Counted from the stretch's first letter, positions 1 to 12,306 are shown. The stretch: 64,000 bases of DNA from Smallanthus sonchifolius (GCA_023525975.1 CM042032.1:73306260-73370259); one strand, 5' to 3'. Numbers and translations: made by a program. Notes: generated by a model from the sequence alone, not told the origin.

Positions 1-468
1 GAAAAGATGCTTGCAACAGGCTCTAACAGGTGCGACAGAGGTGTTTGTATTCTCAATTTGTGAGAATAATACAAGATTTCATCGAATTTGATAGAAGGGG
101 CGACGGTTTCGACTTGAACACCCATTATTGGGTTTAATTCGTTCAATTACTAGTTAATTATGACTTCATTATGGACGATAATGGAATTAAAGTGCATGAT
201 CCGTTATAATTTCAAACGATTTCGGTTATAGAATTTGGATTTGAAGTATTAGTTGCGAGTTTGACTTTCAGAAATTCAACAGAACCTATTTTGAGTTGAT
301 TTTGACTTTGAGAGTCAACAATTCAAGTTTGGGTTAATTACAACTTTGATCCTTGAAGTTTGAATTAAGATATGGACAGAATTAGACCCTGGGGTTAGAT
401 TTTGTTAAATAAGTTAAGGTTTAACTGGGTTTAGTTAACGGGGTTAACCCTAAAAGTCGGATTGTCAC
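1..468 (-). mobile_element. LTR fragment of a minus-strand gypsy element
   Basis: Read on the minus strand, a purine-rich tract (AGGGGATGATG) is followed at about 468 by TGACAATCC, the layout of a polypurine tract meeting the start of a 3' LTR. The LTR runs off the left edge. It does not match the plus-strand LTR that begins at 536, so it belongs to a different element. No second boundary or TSD is visible. Confidence 0.55.
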
Positions 469-535
469 ATCATCCCCTAGTTGAAAGAATTTTCGTCCCG
501 AAAATTAAATAAAAAAAAATTCCCGGGATATCACA
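469..535 (-). other. Polypurine tract and last internal bases of the minus-strand gypsy
   Basis: The minus strand reads TTTTCGGGACGAAAATTC and then AGGGGATG. The phrase 'cgggacgaaattc' also precedes the 3' LTRs of the plus-strand gypsy elements here (for example near 15296), which supports the reading. Only about 65 bp of the internal region remains before the sequence switches to the plus-strand LTR. Confidence 0.5.
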
Positions 536-1177
536 TAAGTCATGTATACGTTTTCGGGGAAAACTACTTATTTTTATGACGGTGAAGTCATGTATACGTT
601 TTCGAGGAAAACTACTTATTTTATGACTGTTAAGTTATGTATACGTTTCCAGGGAAAACTGCTTATTTTATGACGGTTAAGTCATGGATACGCTTTCGGA
701 GAAAAACTACTTATTTATGACGGTTAAGTCATGTATACGTTTACGGGGAAAACTACTTATTATTTATGACGATTAAGTCATGTATAGTTTTTCGGGGAAA
801 ACTATTTATTTTATGACGGTAAAGTCATGTACATGTTTTCGGGAAAAACTACTAGCACTGAAATAACTAACTCTGTGAACTCACCAACCTTTGTGTTGAC
901 ACTTTCAAGTATATTTCTCAGGTAACCCTTAGCCATGGCACGGTTGGAATAGGCTAGCTATGCTGGATTAATTCATAGTAACTGGAAGGGCATAGAGTAT
1001 CAAGTCTCAAGTCTAACGTTGATCTAGAAGAACTTAGATCATTGTATTACATAGTTTTAGTAATCGTATATGTAATCAAGTCTTAGAAATCATTATTATA
1101 GCTTCCGCTATCGTGTAATGAACCAATTGTTGCAACCTGTATTTAATTATTAAGTAAATAAATTTAGGGGTGAGAAA
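536..1177 (+). repeat. 5' LTR remnant of the outer gypsy
   Basis: It aligns with the end of the 3' LTR (about 17600-18481), including the shared phrases around 'gaactcaccaacctttgtgttgac' split over several short matches, and ends GGGGTGAGAAA three bases before the primer-binding site. The first two thirds of the LTR are missing; the minus-strand LTR fragment at 1-535 stands in their place. Confidence 0.75.
539..850 (+). repeat. About seven copies of a 48-bp tandem repeat (5' LTR)
   Basis: Units begin near 539, 587, 635, 680, 727, 777 and 824 and read roughly GTCATGTATACGTTTTCGGGG, then AAAACTACTTATTTTATGAC, then GGTTAA. The same array in the 3' LTR has about twelve units. Confidence 0.85.
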
Positions 1178-1180
1178 GAT

Positions 1181-1198
1181 TGGTATTAGAGCCATGGT
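1181..1198 (+). promoter_or_regulatory. tRNA-Met-type primer-binding site, outer gypsy
   Basis: TGGTATTAGAGCCATGGT lies three bases after the LTR end. It matches the usual plant initiator-Met primer-binding site TGGTATCAGAGCC with one C-to-T change. Confidence 0.8.
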
Positions 1199-2809
1199 TT
1201 TAGCGAATTAGGTTTCCGTAGTGACACCTAGGCTCTAACCGGACTCATTTAGGGACCAAGATTTCTAAGACTTGCATCACACTAATAACACCTCTTGAGT
1301 ATAGGAATTCCAACTGTTGTCAAACAATTTGTGTAGACTATTAGTGTATGGAGTTACACTAGGGTATCATTAGCTACACTAATACATAATACAATTATAT
1401 GGCACATGTAACGAACACTTAAACACATACAACAATGTGGAAATAATAGACACTTACAACGTTTCTCAACAAAGTGTTACTGTTCGAATTACGAATCAAG
1501 GATGACGGGTACTCAACACATTATAACCCTAGAAGATCGAGTTACGAGCTGAACTTGGGCAAAGACGGTAGTAATCGCCAGTTACCGATCTTGGTATCAC
1601 AACATGTTGAATCTGTACCAGAACCTGTACCTATACCTGTACCACACCTACAACTACTTCAGCCGTGGAGGCAACTTTCCTTCTGACGTATGTGCGGTAT
1701 AAATACTCTAATTCATGAGTTGCCGGATCGAATGACTAGACTTTCGCCATGAGATGTGGCAGACGGGATTGCCCGGACAGAAGGGAACCCAAGGTGGATA
1801 AGCAGGACTAAACAGGGGAGAACTCCACAGGTCAAAAGACCCCGACATTCATCAGGATCATGTGGATCTATACGTACATACAGACTTAGAGCATGAGTTG
1901 CTCGACACTAATTTGAGGATCTCTGCCCTACACATAGTGCCTGACTTCCATACACATTTTATTCTTGAGAGACGCTGGTGGTGCCTCTCTACCATTGACC
2001 CCATCCGGCAACAGCCATATTCGGCAGATTCACGAGTATTGGTACAAATAAATTAAGGGTAATCTGGTAGAACAATACACACTCCTGCACAAATGTGCAA
2101 ACACGATCTAATGATCATTTCAAATCCTTTTTTTACTAAGAAGCTTGGGATAGAAAAAACACTACATGGATCATGCAAAGTAAATTATCATTACGGGTGC
2201 ACACGTAATCATAATTTGCAGTGCATGGGAACTTTAGTGAGTCTTGCTGTCCAAGCTAATGATCAACCCATGTTCTCAGTCACTTGATTAAGGATTGGAC
2301 CTTAACAAATCAGACTTCTTAATTAGGTGTTCACAATGCATTCTCCCAGTTTGGGAGGGACGGGCGAAATTCAAATTGAATTCAACCAATCCTTAGTGAA
2401 TCCTAATCGACGAAGGATTTCTCACATTCATTCCTTGAGATTCTACTTGTCAAGATAGCTTCAAATTGAGCATTACCACAATCCACACTTACAATAATTG
2501 CACAATTATTGTGGGAGATTATAGCGTAATCTCGGGATCCATCGTACAATTTAGTCTCACAATTACTTGAAAGTTACGTCAGGAGTGTTATGCACTAGCT
2601 CCGGTAATGGGGCAGAAAATCTTTATGACCCGCATACACATAGCACCTATAGGGTGTTGTGGAAGCTGGACATGAGACAAGTAGGTAATCTGACATTTCA
2701 GAATATTGGTCCAACAGGGTTGCTCTGACAACCTTTGTCATTCAGTACACCTTTAAGTCCGACTATTCTTCCGGCAAGGAATAAGCCGTGATTTACGCTC
2801 AAGCGAATG
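1199..2809 (+). pseudogene. Degraded gag/protease region of the outer gypsy
   Basis: The stretch lies where gag and protease should be, between the primer-binding site and recognisable reverse transcriptase. Only short open stretches remain (1474-1686, 1862-2056, 2093-2287). I see no zinc knuckle and no D-S/T-G protease motif in them. I infer decay beyond recognition, or a gag type I do not know. Confidence 0.4.
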
Positions 2810-4794
2810 CCAAAGAAACCCGGGGAATGTCGACTTGAGGACATACCAATCGTTAGGGATTACCCTGAGGTATTTCCCGAAGACTTACCTGGTTTACCTC
2901 CACCAATACAAGTCTAGTTCCGGATCGACCTAGTAGCATTAGCCGCACCAGTTGCGCGATCGCCGTGTCGTCTAGAACCTTCTGAGATGCAATAATTATC
3001 AAGCCAACTGCAAGAGTTACTTGATAAAGGTTTCATAAGATAGAGTTTCTCACCCTGAGGATCTACGGTCTTGTTTGTACAGAAAAGGGACGAAACCATT
3101 AGACTGTGTATTGATTACCGGGAGTTGAACAAACTGACAATTAAAAACCGGTATCCGCTTCCTCGAATAGACGATTTATTCGACCAACTTCAAGGTTCCA
3201 GCTCCAATTCTAAGATTGGTCTACGATCAGGGTATCATCAACTGAGAATCCGGGAGGAAGATATACCAAAGACGGCTTTTAGGACTCGTTAGGGCCACTA
3301 CGAGTTTCTAGTCATTCCATTTGGTTTGACTAATGCACTAGCAGTTTTCATGGATCTCATGAACCGCGTGTGCAAGCCATACTTGGATAAATTTGTGATT
3401 ATATTTATCGATGACATATTGATGTATTCACGAACCAAGGATGAACATGAACATCATTTGAAATTAATCTTGGATCTACTCAGGAATGAGAAGCTATATG
3501 CCAAATTCTCTAAGTGTGAGTTTTGGATTCATTTTCTTGGACATGTCATCAATAAGAAGGGTATCCATGTGGATCCTTCCAAGATTGAAGCCATCAAAAA
3601 CTGGGAAGCACCAAAAACTCTGACTGAGGTGCGTCAATTTCTGGGTTTGGCAGGCTACTACAGGCGATTCATTGAGAATTTTTTAAAAATAGCCCTGCCT
3701 TTGATCATGTTAACCCATAAGGACAAAAAGTTTGATTGGACTAATAAACAAGAATCAACTTTTCAATTGCTAAGGAAGAAGCTTTGAAGTGCACCAATCC
3801 TGTCCCTTCCCGAGGGAACCGACACATTCGTCGTGTACTGTGACGCATCACACCAAGGTCTGGGATGTGTACCGATGCAAAGAGAAAAATTCATAACATA
3901 TGCATCCAGACAACTGAAAGTCCATGAGAAAATATATACGACTCAAGATTTGGAGACATTACTTATATGGTACAAAATGTACTATCTTTACAGATCATAA
4001 GAGTCTCCAGCACATCTTTAATCAGAAAGAACTCAACATGAGGCAACGCCGTTGGGTGGAACTACTAAATGATTACGACTACGATATCAAGTGCCACCCT
4101 GATAAGGCGAATGTCATAGCAGACGCCTTGAGTTGTAAAGAACGAGATAAAACTCTTCGTGTCCATGCCCTAGGAATGACGACTCATACGAGTCTCAAGA
4201 CTCAAATCCGAATGGCACAGCAAGAGGAACTTAAAGAAGAGAACATTCAGAATGAAGCTTTGCGAGGAATGATCAGACAGTTAGAACCAAAATCAGATGA
4301 TACTTTATACTTCATGAATAGAATTTGGGTGCTATGTTTTGGTAACTTACGGGAGTTGGTTATGGACGAAGCCCAAAAGTCCAGGTACTCCATTCACCTA
4401 GGTTTGGATAAGATGTATAAGGATCTGAAGGAACCTTATTGGTGGCCAAACATGAAAGGAGAGGTTGCTATCTATGTTGGCAGGTACTTGATGTGTTCAA
4501 AAGTAAAGGAAGAATATCAAAAACCATGTGGGTTGTTACAGCAACTCGAGATTCCTTAATGGAAATGGGAACAGATTTCCATGGATTTCATTAGAAAATT
4601 TCCCAAGACGTCGAGCGGGTATGATACTATATGGGTAATCGTCAATCGTTTGACGAAGTCAGCTCATTTTCTGCCCATCAAAGAGACGGATAAAACCGAG
4701 AAACTTGCAAGGCTATATATCAAGGAAATTATGGCTAGGCAAGGAGTGCCACTTTTATTATCTCTAATAGAGATAGCAGATTCGTGTCTAGAAT
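2810..4794 (+). pseudogene. Broken gypsy pol: reverse transcriptase, RNase H, integrase N-half
   Basis: Across broken frames the order is clear. The linker before reverse transcriptase (PEVFPEDLPG) is near 2865, and reverse transcriptase follows at about 2920-3700 with the catalytic motif FIDDILMYS near 3405. RNase H follows (YCDASHQGLG near 3835; TDHKSLQHIF near 3990). The integrase zinc region has HLGLDKMY near 4400 and the CX2C remnant near 4490, then DFIRKFP near 4582. In-frame stops occur near 2917, 2990, 3040, 3056, 3290, 3785 and 4558, and there is a gap near 3945. Coding stops at 4794, where the inner gypsy begins; the missing integrase half resumes at 14451. The product would be non-functional. 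Confidence 0.9.
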
Positions 4795-4799
4795 CTAGC

Positions 4800-6941
4800 T
4801 GTAACATTTATGATTTTTACTTATTTGCAATTCAATGTAACACGTTCAAACCCGTTCTAGTGCAATATTTTATGTTATTCGTACAATCAATTTGAACTCT
4901 AACGCATGGAAATTCTCAAATTCTGTCTCACCTTTTCTCAAAATTTCTATACAAATGCATACATATATATATTTAGGCATGTATAAGTAAACATACACGT
5001 ACATACATCATACAAATACATACATGCAACCATACGAATTATTTGAACCCTAACCGCCTAAACACTTGAACCCTCGAACCTTGAACCCCGCCTTTTGATC
5101 TTGAACTCGTAAATGTAAATGGATCGACTTATAAAAGTCAGAATTGAAACAAGACCCCCAAGAAATCGACCTGTTTGACTTTCAAAAGTAAAACAGGGAA
5201 AATCCTCCCAATCCAAGCCATGGTTTGGATCCAATTGAGTCCCGTGGGTTTTATCTCGTGTACATGTAATAAATCATCCCATATCTCCGAGCCTTTTTCG
5301 CAAAAGCTTAAAACCAGGCCCATCCCCCTTGTTCTTTCATGTTAATACGAACCCGAATCACTTAAACTACAAGTATCAGTCCTTTGGCCCAGTGGTTTAC
5401 TTGTCCGACCCGCACAATTCAGACCCGGGTTTGAGTCCCTACGGTCTGTATATTTTTTTTAACCCGTTTTAAAGCTCCAAAAAAATTGTAAAAAAATTAT
5501 TTTTATAAAACCAACGTTTATTAGAATGGAATAAAACCAGATTTACAATTTTTGCATAAAAGGCTATATTTTTTTTAATATAATTGTTAATTAATCAATT
5601 TAAATTACATATTTTTGGGATAATTCATTTAACAAATATTATAAATTTTATGACAAAGCTTCCTAAATGCTTCTTGCAAGGTTTATAAATTTAAATTATA
5701 TATGTAAAACTAATAAAACTATATCTAAATATATATAGTTCTATATGTTTAAATAACACATATAAATTTTTAATTAAAGTTATTTATTTTAAAATACCCA
5801 TTTCAAATGATAAATAAATAAATAAATAAAATTATTTATTATTTATATAAATTACTTTTACAAACACATTTAGAGTTCGAATTAGATTTAAGGTTATTAT
5901 TGTGAACAAATATCTATACTTCTTTATAAATAAATAAATAAAGTAAAAATTATTTATTTAAATTTTAAATATAATTTGAACACTATTTTTCTAACTAAAT
6001 AAATAAATAATAACTGATTGATTTATTTAATTATTCAAACCCAAACCCTAACTCAATTATTTTAAAACTATTCATTTCACTTTCTCATTTTATAAAACAA
6101 CCCTTTTTACACACATCCATTTCAATCATAGACTTAGACGTAGACTATGGTACACAATATTAATTTAATATATTTTACACACTAGGTTAACATTGTGAGT
6201 TACAAGGATCACTTTGCTATCTAGCTTCGCGTGTTAACTACGCCTTTGAATCAGGTGAGTATTACATAGCCCATTTTCCTCTTTTACGCTTTTTGGGGTG
6301 ATTCATGATTTTTATACAAACAATAGCTTACATTTACACAAACTACACAAACACAAATCTTATTTACATTCATGTGTGCAAATTTGAGCTTTATGTTTGA
6401 GTGATAGGTGTGTTAACTTTTGTGTGCAAATTATGTGCAATCATTAACTATTTAAGCCGATGGTTAACAATGATAGATCTATTGAGTCTGACAAACCCAC
6501 CCAGATTGGGGTGATTGTTACCGACAACACAATTTGCATGCTAGTTACAAAGGTTTGATTGTACTTTAGTTACACAATAGCTGCTCCCCATAAATGCCTT
6601 ATTTATCATGACATGTAAGGATTTGCTTATTCATATTTATACACTATCTATGTACAAACATATGTATCCTCACCAACTTTTTAGTTCACCCTATTTTATT
6701 CATGTTTCAGGTGCTAACGTGTGAATTTGAGCAAGACATGCTACACTTAAGTTGGACCTAGTTAATTTAAATTCAAAGAACAAATTGTATTTTTATTTAT
6801 GTACTTGTTGAATTTTGCTATTTGTGTTTTAATGGTTTGAAATGAAATTGATGATTAAATATTGAAATCTAGTGAACCTTGTGCTCATGAACAGTCTACA
6901 TGTCCCGCCCCGACGTTTCCGCCGTCGGTTGGGGTGTGACA
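4800..6941 (+). repeat. 5' LTR of the inner gypsy
   Basis: It is 2142 bp, starts TGTAACATTT and ends GGGGTGTGACA. It is very AT-rich between about 5450 and 6100, with many TAAATAAA runs. It includes a tRNA-like stretch at 5385-5460. The matching 3' LTR is 12307-14445. Confidence 0.95.
5385..5460 (+). repeat. tRNA-like Pol III boxes inside the inner gypsy LTR
   Basis: An A-box-like TGGCCCAGTGG (5386-5396) and a B-box-like GGTTTGAGTCC (5428-5438) stand about 42 bp apart and are followed by eight or more T (5453-5460), the form of a Pol III terminator. The 3' LTR copy at about 12894-12967 has the better B box GGTTCGAGTCT. A full cloverleaf does not fold, so this is a tRNA-derived or SINE-head remnant rather than a tRNA gene. 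Confidence 0.5.
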
Positions 6942-6944
6942 GAT

Positions 6945-6961
6945 TGGTATCAGAGCCTTGG
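6945..6961 (+). promoter_or_regulatory. tRNA-Met-type primer-binding site, inner gypsy
   Basis: TGGTATCAGAGCCTTGG begins three bases after the 5' LTR end (6941) and has the standard plant initiator-Met primer-binding sequence. Confidence 0.9.
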
Positions 6962-7641
6962 TTATAGGGAACTAGGTTATTAGACACCCTTGACCTAGAC
7001 TATAACTTTAGGACACCTACTTATATCATGTTTCATGATTTTGTGTTATGTGCTACATGTTATGTGTTACATGCTTATTATATTAATATTTATTATATTA
7101 TGGTACCTTATTTGTTAGAGTTCATGACTTACTAGACTATACCTAAATAATAAATTAAATAAAACAATATCCCTACCCTTACCCTAAACCTCATAACCTT
7201 CTTGTCTACTTCTTTATCATTATCATAATAGCATGTGGAATCTTCATGGAGTTAAATCTATAAAAAAAATTCTTTATTTCCTCGTTAAGGCTTTTAAACT
7301 TTGTTAATTATTTGAGGACACGTGCAATCTGGAAGGGTGGCACCTGTATTCTGGGTTTTCTGTCTAGGAAAGCATTTCGTATAAATCCCAATCAACCGAG
7401 GGACCCGTATGCTTTCCTGGGAATTCCTGGGATGAGTGTTTACTTATAGGCTAAAGCATGTCTCCTTGAAAAATTATATGAGTTTAATTAACCTTAATGT
7501 GTCACAGTTTTTAAGTGATTATATCACTATTTGAGTACAATCCAAACTATGACTTACTATTTTATTTGTTATCTTATCTTTTAAATTCAATCAACCTTCA
7601 TAAGTTCTTACATCTCTTTTTGTGTTGTGCAAATCTGTAGA
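6962..7641 (+). other. 5' leader of the inner gypsy
   Basis: About 680 bp of AT-rich sequence lies between the primer-binding site and the first gag ATG (7642). No coding or strong repeat is seen. It would be the untranslated leader downstream of the LTR. Confidence 0.6.
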
Positions 7642-9100
7642 ATGCCTCCCCTTCGTGCTACCGTGGCCAACAACAACACTGATATTGCTGCTATCCTTGC
7701 ACAACTTGTAACTCAACTCACTCAAGTTAATGGTGCCACAAACGGTAACCATGGAACTAATGGTGGTGGTGGTGCCAACCCACCGTAATGTACCTTCAAG
7801 CACTTCAATTCATGTAACCCTCTCAAGTTCTATGGTACCTAAGGAGCTACGGGACTCCTTCAATGGTTTGAAAGTATTGAGGGCACCTTCCTCAATAGTG
7901 ACTGCCCCGATGACCTTTCATGTCCGTCATGCCAAAAGTATCTTCCAAAAACGGGCACTCACGTGGTGGAATGGGGAAAAGAGAACCAGGGGTGTAGAGG
8001 CAACCATGGCCTTACCATGGGATGAGGTTAAGAGACTAATGACCGAAGAGTTCTGTCCTCGGAATGAAGTGAGGAAGCTAGAAGCTGAGTTTTGGGATCT
8101 TACCCAAGACAGTGAAAGTCTGGCTTATACAACCCGGTTTCATGAACTGAGTCTCCTTGTGCCCCACATGGTCACACCCTTATCCCATTGCATTGAAAAG
8201 TACATCGGTGGATTACCTAGGCAGATTCAGGATACTGTCTTGGGGAGAAATCCCGCAACACTCGAAGATGCTATTCAATTATCTGCTACTTTGACCGACA
8301 ACCACGTGAAAGCAGGTACCCTGACTAGGAAAGGCACCAAGAAAGCTCCCGACACTACAACCCCTCCCGTACACATCAAAGAAACCAAAACTGAACCCTA
8401 CCACAATAATAGAAAAAGAAAGGCTAGAAATTTTGCTGTGGTCACTCCTGCTATGCCTGTTAACCAAGTTGCTCCCATGGCTCAAGCACCAGTCAAGAAG
8501 CCATATGTGGGGACCTACCCACTCTGTGCCACGTGCAATTATCACCATCCCCAAACCATTCTCTGTCACCTTTGCACTCACTGTGGGAAGTATGGCCATA
8601 CGGTCAATGTTTGTAGAGCCAAAGCACTTGCAGGCCAAGTCAACCCACCAACCCGAACCCATCAACAAGTGACTAATCAAGGTGTCCCCGCCATAGCAAA
8701 TGGGCGTGCTTCTTATGAATGTGACAACCCAAACCACTTCCGTGACCAGTGCCCGAAGTTTATCAATGCAAGACAAGGCGGAGCCCGTGGGCGTGCTTTC
8801 AACATCAACGCCAATGAAGCTCAAGCCAACAATGATGTGGTCAACGGTACGTTCCTTGTTAATAGTCAATATGCCTCCATTTTATTTGATACCGGTGCAG
8901 ATAAAAGTTTTGTGTCACTTAACTTTGAACCTTTACTTGCAAAAACACGGTCCAAATTAGAGAAAACCTTCACTATCAAAGTAGCAAATGGTGACTCCCT
9001 TACAATAGACTCCATTATCCACGACTGTTCTCTAGAACTTAATGATCACACATTTCCAATCAACGTCGTGCCAATGCCGCTAGGAAGTTTTGATATATAG
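7642..9100 (+). pseudogene. Broken gypsy gag and protease
   Basis: Gag is the particle protein and protease cuts the polyprotein. The likely start is the ATG at 7642. Its frame meets a TAA at 7786, and the conserved gag core appears in another frame from about 7920 (FQKRALTWWNG, then VKRLMTEEFCPRNEVRKLEAE). So at least one stop and one frameshift lie between 7786 and 7920. A CX2CX4HX4C zinc knuckle (CTHCGKYGHTVNVC) is near 8575 and a second, degenerate one lacking its first Cys pair is near 8715. The protease active site FDTGADKSF is near 8884. A small deletion near 9093 creates the stop that ends the frame; protease continues in another frame. Confidence 0.9.
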
Positions 9101-10061
9101 GCATAGATTGGCTGTCAAATCACCATGCCGAAGTCATCTGTTTTGAGAAGTGTATCCGAATACCCCTTCCGTCGGGAGAAACGTTGAGAGTCTTTGGTGA
9201 AAAACCCTGCAAAGGACTCAGATTAATGTCATGCACTACTGCTCAAAAGTACTTACGAAAGAAGTACGTGGCCTTCTTAGCTCATATTGTTAGAAAGGAT
9301 ATCAAAGAGAAGAATATCTAAGATATCCCCATCATCCGGGATTTTCCCGAAGTATTCCCCGAAGACTTATCCGGTCTTCCACCCGTCCGGCAAGTAGAAT
9401 TTCGCATTGACCTTGTACCCGGAGCTAACCCAGTGGCTAGAGCTCCATACCGTCTTGCACCTTCTGAAATGCAAGAACTTGCAAGCCAACTCCAAGAACT
9501 CTCCGACAAGGGCTTCATCCGTCCAAGTCATTCACCGTGGGGTGCACCTGTCTTATTCGTCAAGAAGAAGGATGGGTCATTCCGCATGTGTATTGACTAC
9601 CGCGAACTCAACAAACTTACCATCAAGAACCGTTATCCATAGCCTAGAATTGATGATCTCTTTGATCAACTTCAAGGCTCTACTTGTTTCTCGAAGATCG
9701 ATCTTCGATCTGGTTATCACCAACTCCGTGTACAAGAGGAAGATATCCCAAAGACTGCCTTCCGAACAAGGTATGGTCACTACGAGTTCATGGTCATGCC
9801 TTTTGGGCTAACCAATGCACCCGCGGTTTTCATGGACCTCATGAATCGTGTGTGCAAACCATACCTCGACAAATTCGTGATCGTCTTCATTGATGATATC
9901 TTAATTTACTCCAAGACTAAATCCGATCATGAGCAACACCTTAGGTTGGTTTTGGACCTCTTGAGGAAGGAGAAACTAGATGCCAAGTTCTCCAAATGTG
10001 AATTTTGGCTAAAGGAGGTTCAATTCCTGGGTCATATCGTCAATGAAAAGGGGATTCATGT
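9098..10061 (+). pseudogene. Broken gypsy reverse transcriptase (inner element)
   Basis: After the frameshift near 9093 the protease tail resumes (IDWLSNHHAEV), then the linker PEVFPEDLSG near 9352. Reverse transcriptase runs to 10061, with the catalytic motif VFIDDILIYS near 9885. In-frame stops sit at about 9319 (TAA) and 9641 (TAG, within the conserved YPLPRIDD segment). The domain is cut at 10054-10061, where the sequence switches to a copy of the element's own LTR end; the thumb region that should follow is absent. Confidence 0.9.
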
Positions 10062-10302
10062 TTCAGGTGCTAACGTGTGAATTTGAGCAAGACATGCTAC
10101 ACTTAAGTTGGATCTAGTTAATTTAAATTCAAAGAACAATTTGTATTTTTATTTATGTACTTGTTGAATTTTGCTATTTGTGTTTGAATGGTTTGAAATG
10201 AAATTGATGATTAAATATTGAAATCTAGTGAACCATGTACTCATGAACAGTCTACATGTCCCGCCCCGACGTTTCCACCGTCGATTGGGGTCTGACGGAT
10301 TG
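10054..10302 (+). repeat. Copy of the LTR tail and primer-site edge inside pol
   Basis: The sequence matches 6698-6946: the last 244 bp of the 5' LTR plus the five bases GATTG after it. It replaces roughly 40 codons of pol between GIHV and the segment beginning IAVPLPALTHKG. ATTCATGT (10054-10061) is shared by pol and the LTR on the left and ATTG (10299-10302) on the right. There is no TSD, so it is not an insertion by integrase. Confidence 0.9.
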
Positions 10303-12272
10303 CTGTTCCACTCCCTGCTTTGACCCACAAGGGTAAACCTTATGGATGGGGACCAAAGCAAGAAGAAGCCTTCCAAACTCTCAAGCAAAAGTTGTGCGAT
10401 GCTCCTATTTTGACTCTCCCCAACGAGAATGATGACCTAGTTGTCTACTGTGATGCTTCCAACCAAGGTCTCGGTTGTGTACTCATGCAACGAGGTAAAG
10501 TAATCGCCTATGCATCAAGGCAACTTAAGATTCACGAGAAGAATTATACAACGCACGACCTCGAATTGGGTGCGGTTGTATTCGCATTGAAGATTTGGAG
10601 ACATTACCTCTATGGCACAAAATGTGTAGTGTTCACCGACCACAAAAGTCTCCAACACATCTTCAACCAAAAAGAACTCAAAATGAGGCAACGACGTTCG
10701 GTTGAACTCCTTAACGACTATGACTGCGAGATTCGTTACCATCCCGGCAAAGCGAATGTTGTAGCCGACGCTTTGAGTCGAAAAGACCATGTCATGCTTC
10801 ATTGTGTCCAAATTCAAACCGACATTCAAAATCGTATCCTAGAAGCTCAACACGTCTCGGTCACCGAGGGTAACATGTACGAGGAAATGTCGTGTGGTGT
10901 TGAACTGCTGCTTGAATCAAAACCCAATAGCTTACTGTATTACTTGAACCGTATTTGGGTTCCCGATCGCGATGATCTCCGTACATTTCTCATGAACGAG
11001 GCCCACAAGACTCGTTATTCTATCCATCCTGGTGCGGATAAAATGTACCAAGATCTTCGCCAACAATATTGGTGGCCCGATATGAATAAAGACATCGCTC
11101 TCTATGTTGCCAAATGTCTAACTTGCTCCAAAGTCAAAGCCAAATATCAACGTCCTTCCGATTTACTTGAACAACCGAAAATTCCCGTGTGGAAATGGGA
11201 GAACTTAGCTATAGATTTTATTACCAAACTCCCTTGTACCTCAAGTGGTTATGATAGCATTTGGGTAATCATTGACCGCCTCACCAAATTTGCTCATTTC
11301 TTACCTATCCGTGAAGACTACCGGGTTAGGAAATTGGCCCAAATTTACATAGACGAAATTGTGAGCCGTCACGGTGTACCCATAAACATAATCTCTGATA
11401 GAGATCCTCGATTCACCTCCCGGTTCTGGTAATCTCTCCAAACTGCTCTTGGTACACGATTGGATTTAATCACGGCTTACCACCCCCAAACTGATGGTCA
11501 GACCGAGCGTACAATCCAAACTCTTGAAGACATGCTTAGAACTTGTGTAATTGATTTTGGTGGCAATTGGGATTCACATCTACCCCTAATTGAATTCTCT
11601 TACAACAATAGCTACCACACAAGTATCAATATGGCCCCATTTGAAGCTCTTTATGGCCGTAAGTGCCGTTCTCCTATCTGTTGGAACGAGATTGGTGAAG
11701 CACAAATCACCGGTCCCGAGCTAATCCAAGAAACATCATATAAGATTATTCGAATCCGTGACAACATTCGAGTAGCGAGGAGTCAGCAAAAGAATTATGC
11801 CGATAAACGACGGAAACCTTTGGAATTCCAAATCGGTGACCTTGTTCTTCTAAAGGTGTCTCCATGGAAGGGTGTGATCCGTTTTGGAAAGAAAGGCAAA
11901 TTAGCACCTCGTTATGTGGGTCCATTCAAGATCATTGAGAGAATTGGGAAAGTGGCTTACAAACTCGAGTTACCTCCATCACTCAGCAATGTGCATCCTA
12001 CATTTCATGTGTCAAATCTGAAGAAATGCCTTGCTGATGAGAATCTCCATAAACCACTTGATGACGTGCGCATTGACGAAACGATGCACTTCGTTGAGAG
12101 ACCGGTAGAAATCATGGATCGTGAGATCAAGCAACTCAAGCGAAGCCGTATCCCTATTGTCAAAGTCCGTTGGGAATCAAAACATGGTCCAGAGTTTACT
12201 TGGGAAAGAGAGGACCAAATGAAGCTCAAGTACCCGCACCTCTTTACTGATCCAACAGCCTCAACTAGTTAA
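10303..12272 (+). pseudogene. RNase H, integrase and chromodomain of the inner gypsy, one stop
   Basis: RNase H has YCDASNQGLG near 10447 and TDHKSLQHIF near 10640. Integrase has the HHCC region (HPGADKMYQDL near 11027; CLTCSKVKA near 11119), the first catalytic Asp in AIDFITKLP near 11214, the second in IISDRDPRF near 11390, and the third acidic residue in DGQTERTIQ near 11492. A single C-to-T type stop (TAA, 11430-11432) interrupts integrase; the frame then stays open to 12272. The C-terminus (KVRWESKHGPEFTWERE) looks like the chromodomain that guides chromovirus integration. Confidence 0.92.
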
Positions 12273-12293
12273 ATTTCAGGACGAAATTCCCTC

Positions 12294-12306
12294 AACATGG
12301 GGATAT
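12294..12306 (+). promoter_or_regulatory. Polypurine tract of the inner gypsy
   Basis: CAACATGGGGATAT lies directly before the 3' LTR start TGTAAC (12307). This is the expected plus-strand primer position. Confidence 0.75.

Noticed and set aside
8279..8869. 196-codon minus-strand open frame
   Set aside because: Antisense to the inner gypsy gag zinc-knuckle region; the sense strand has the conserved motifs.
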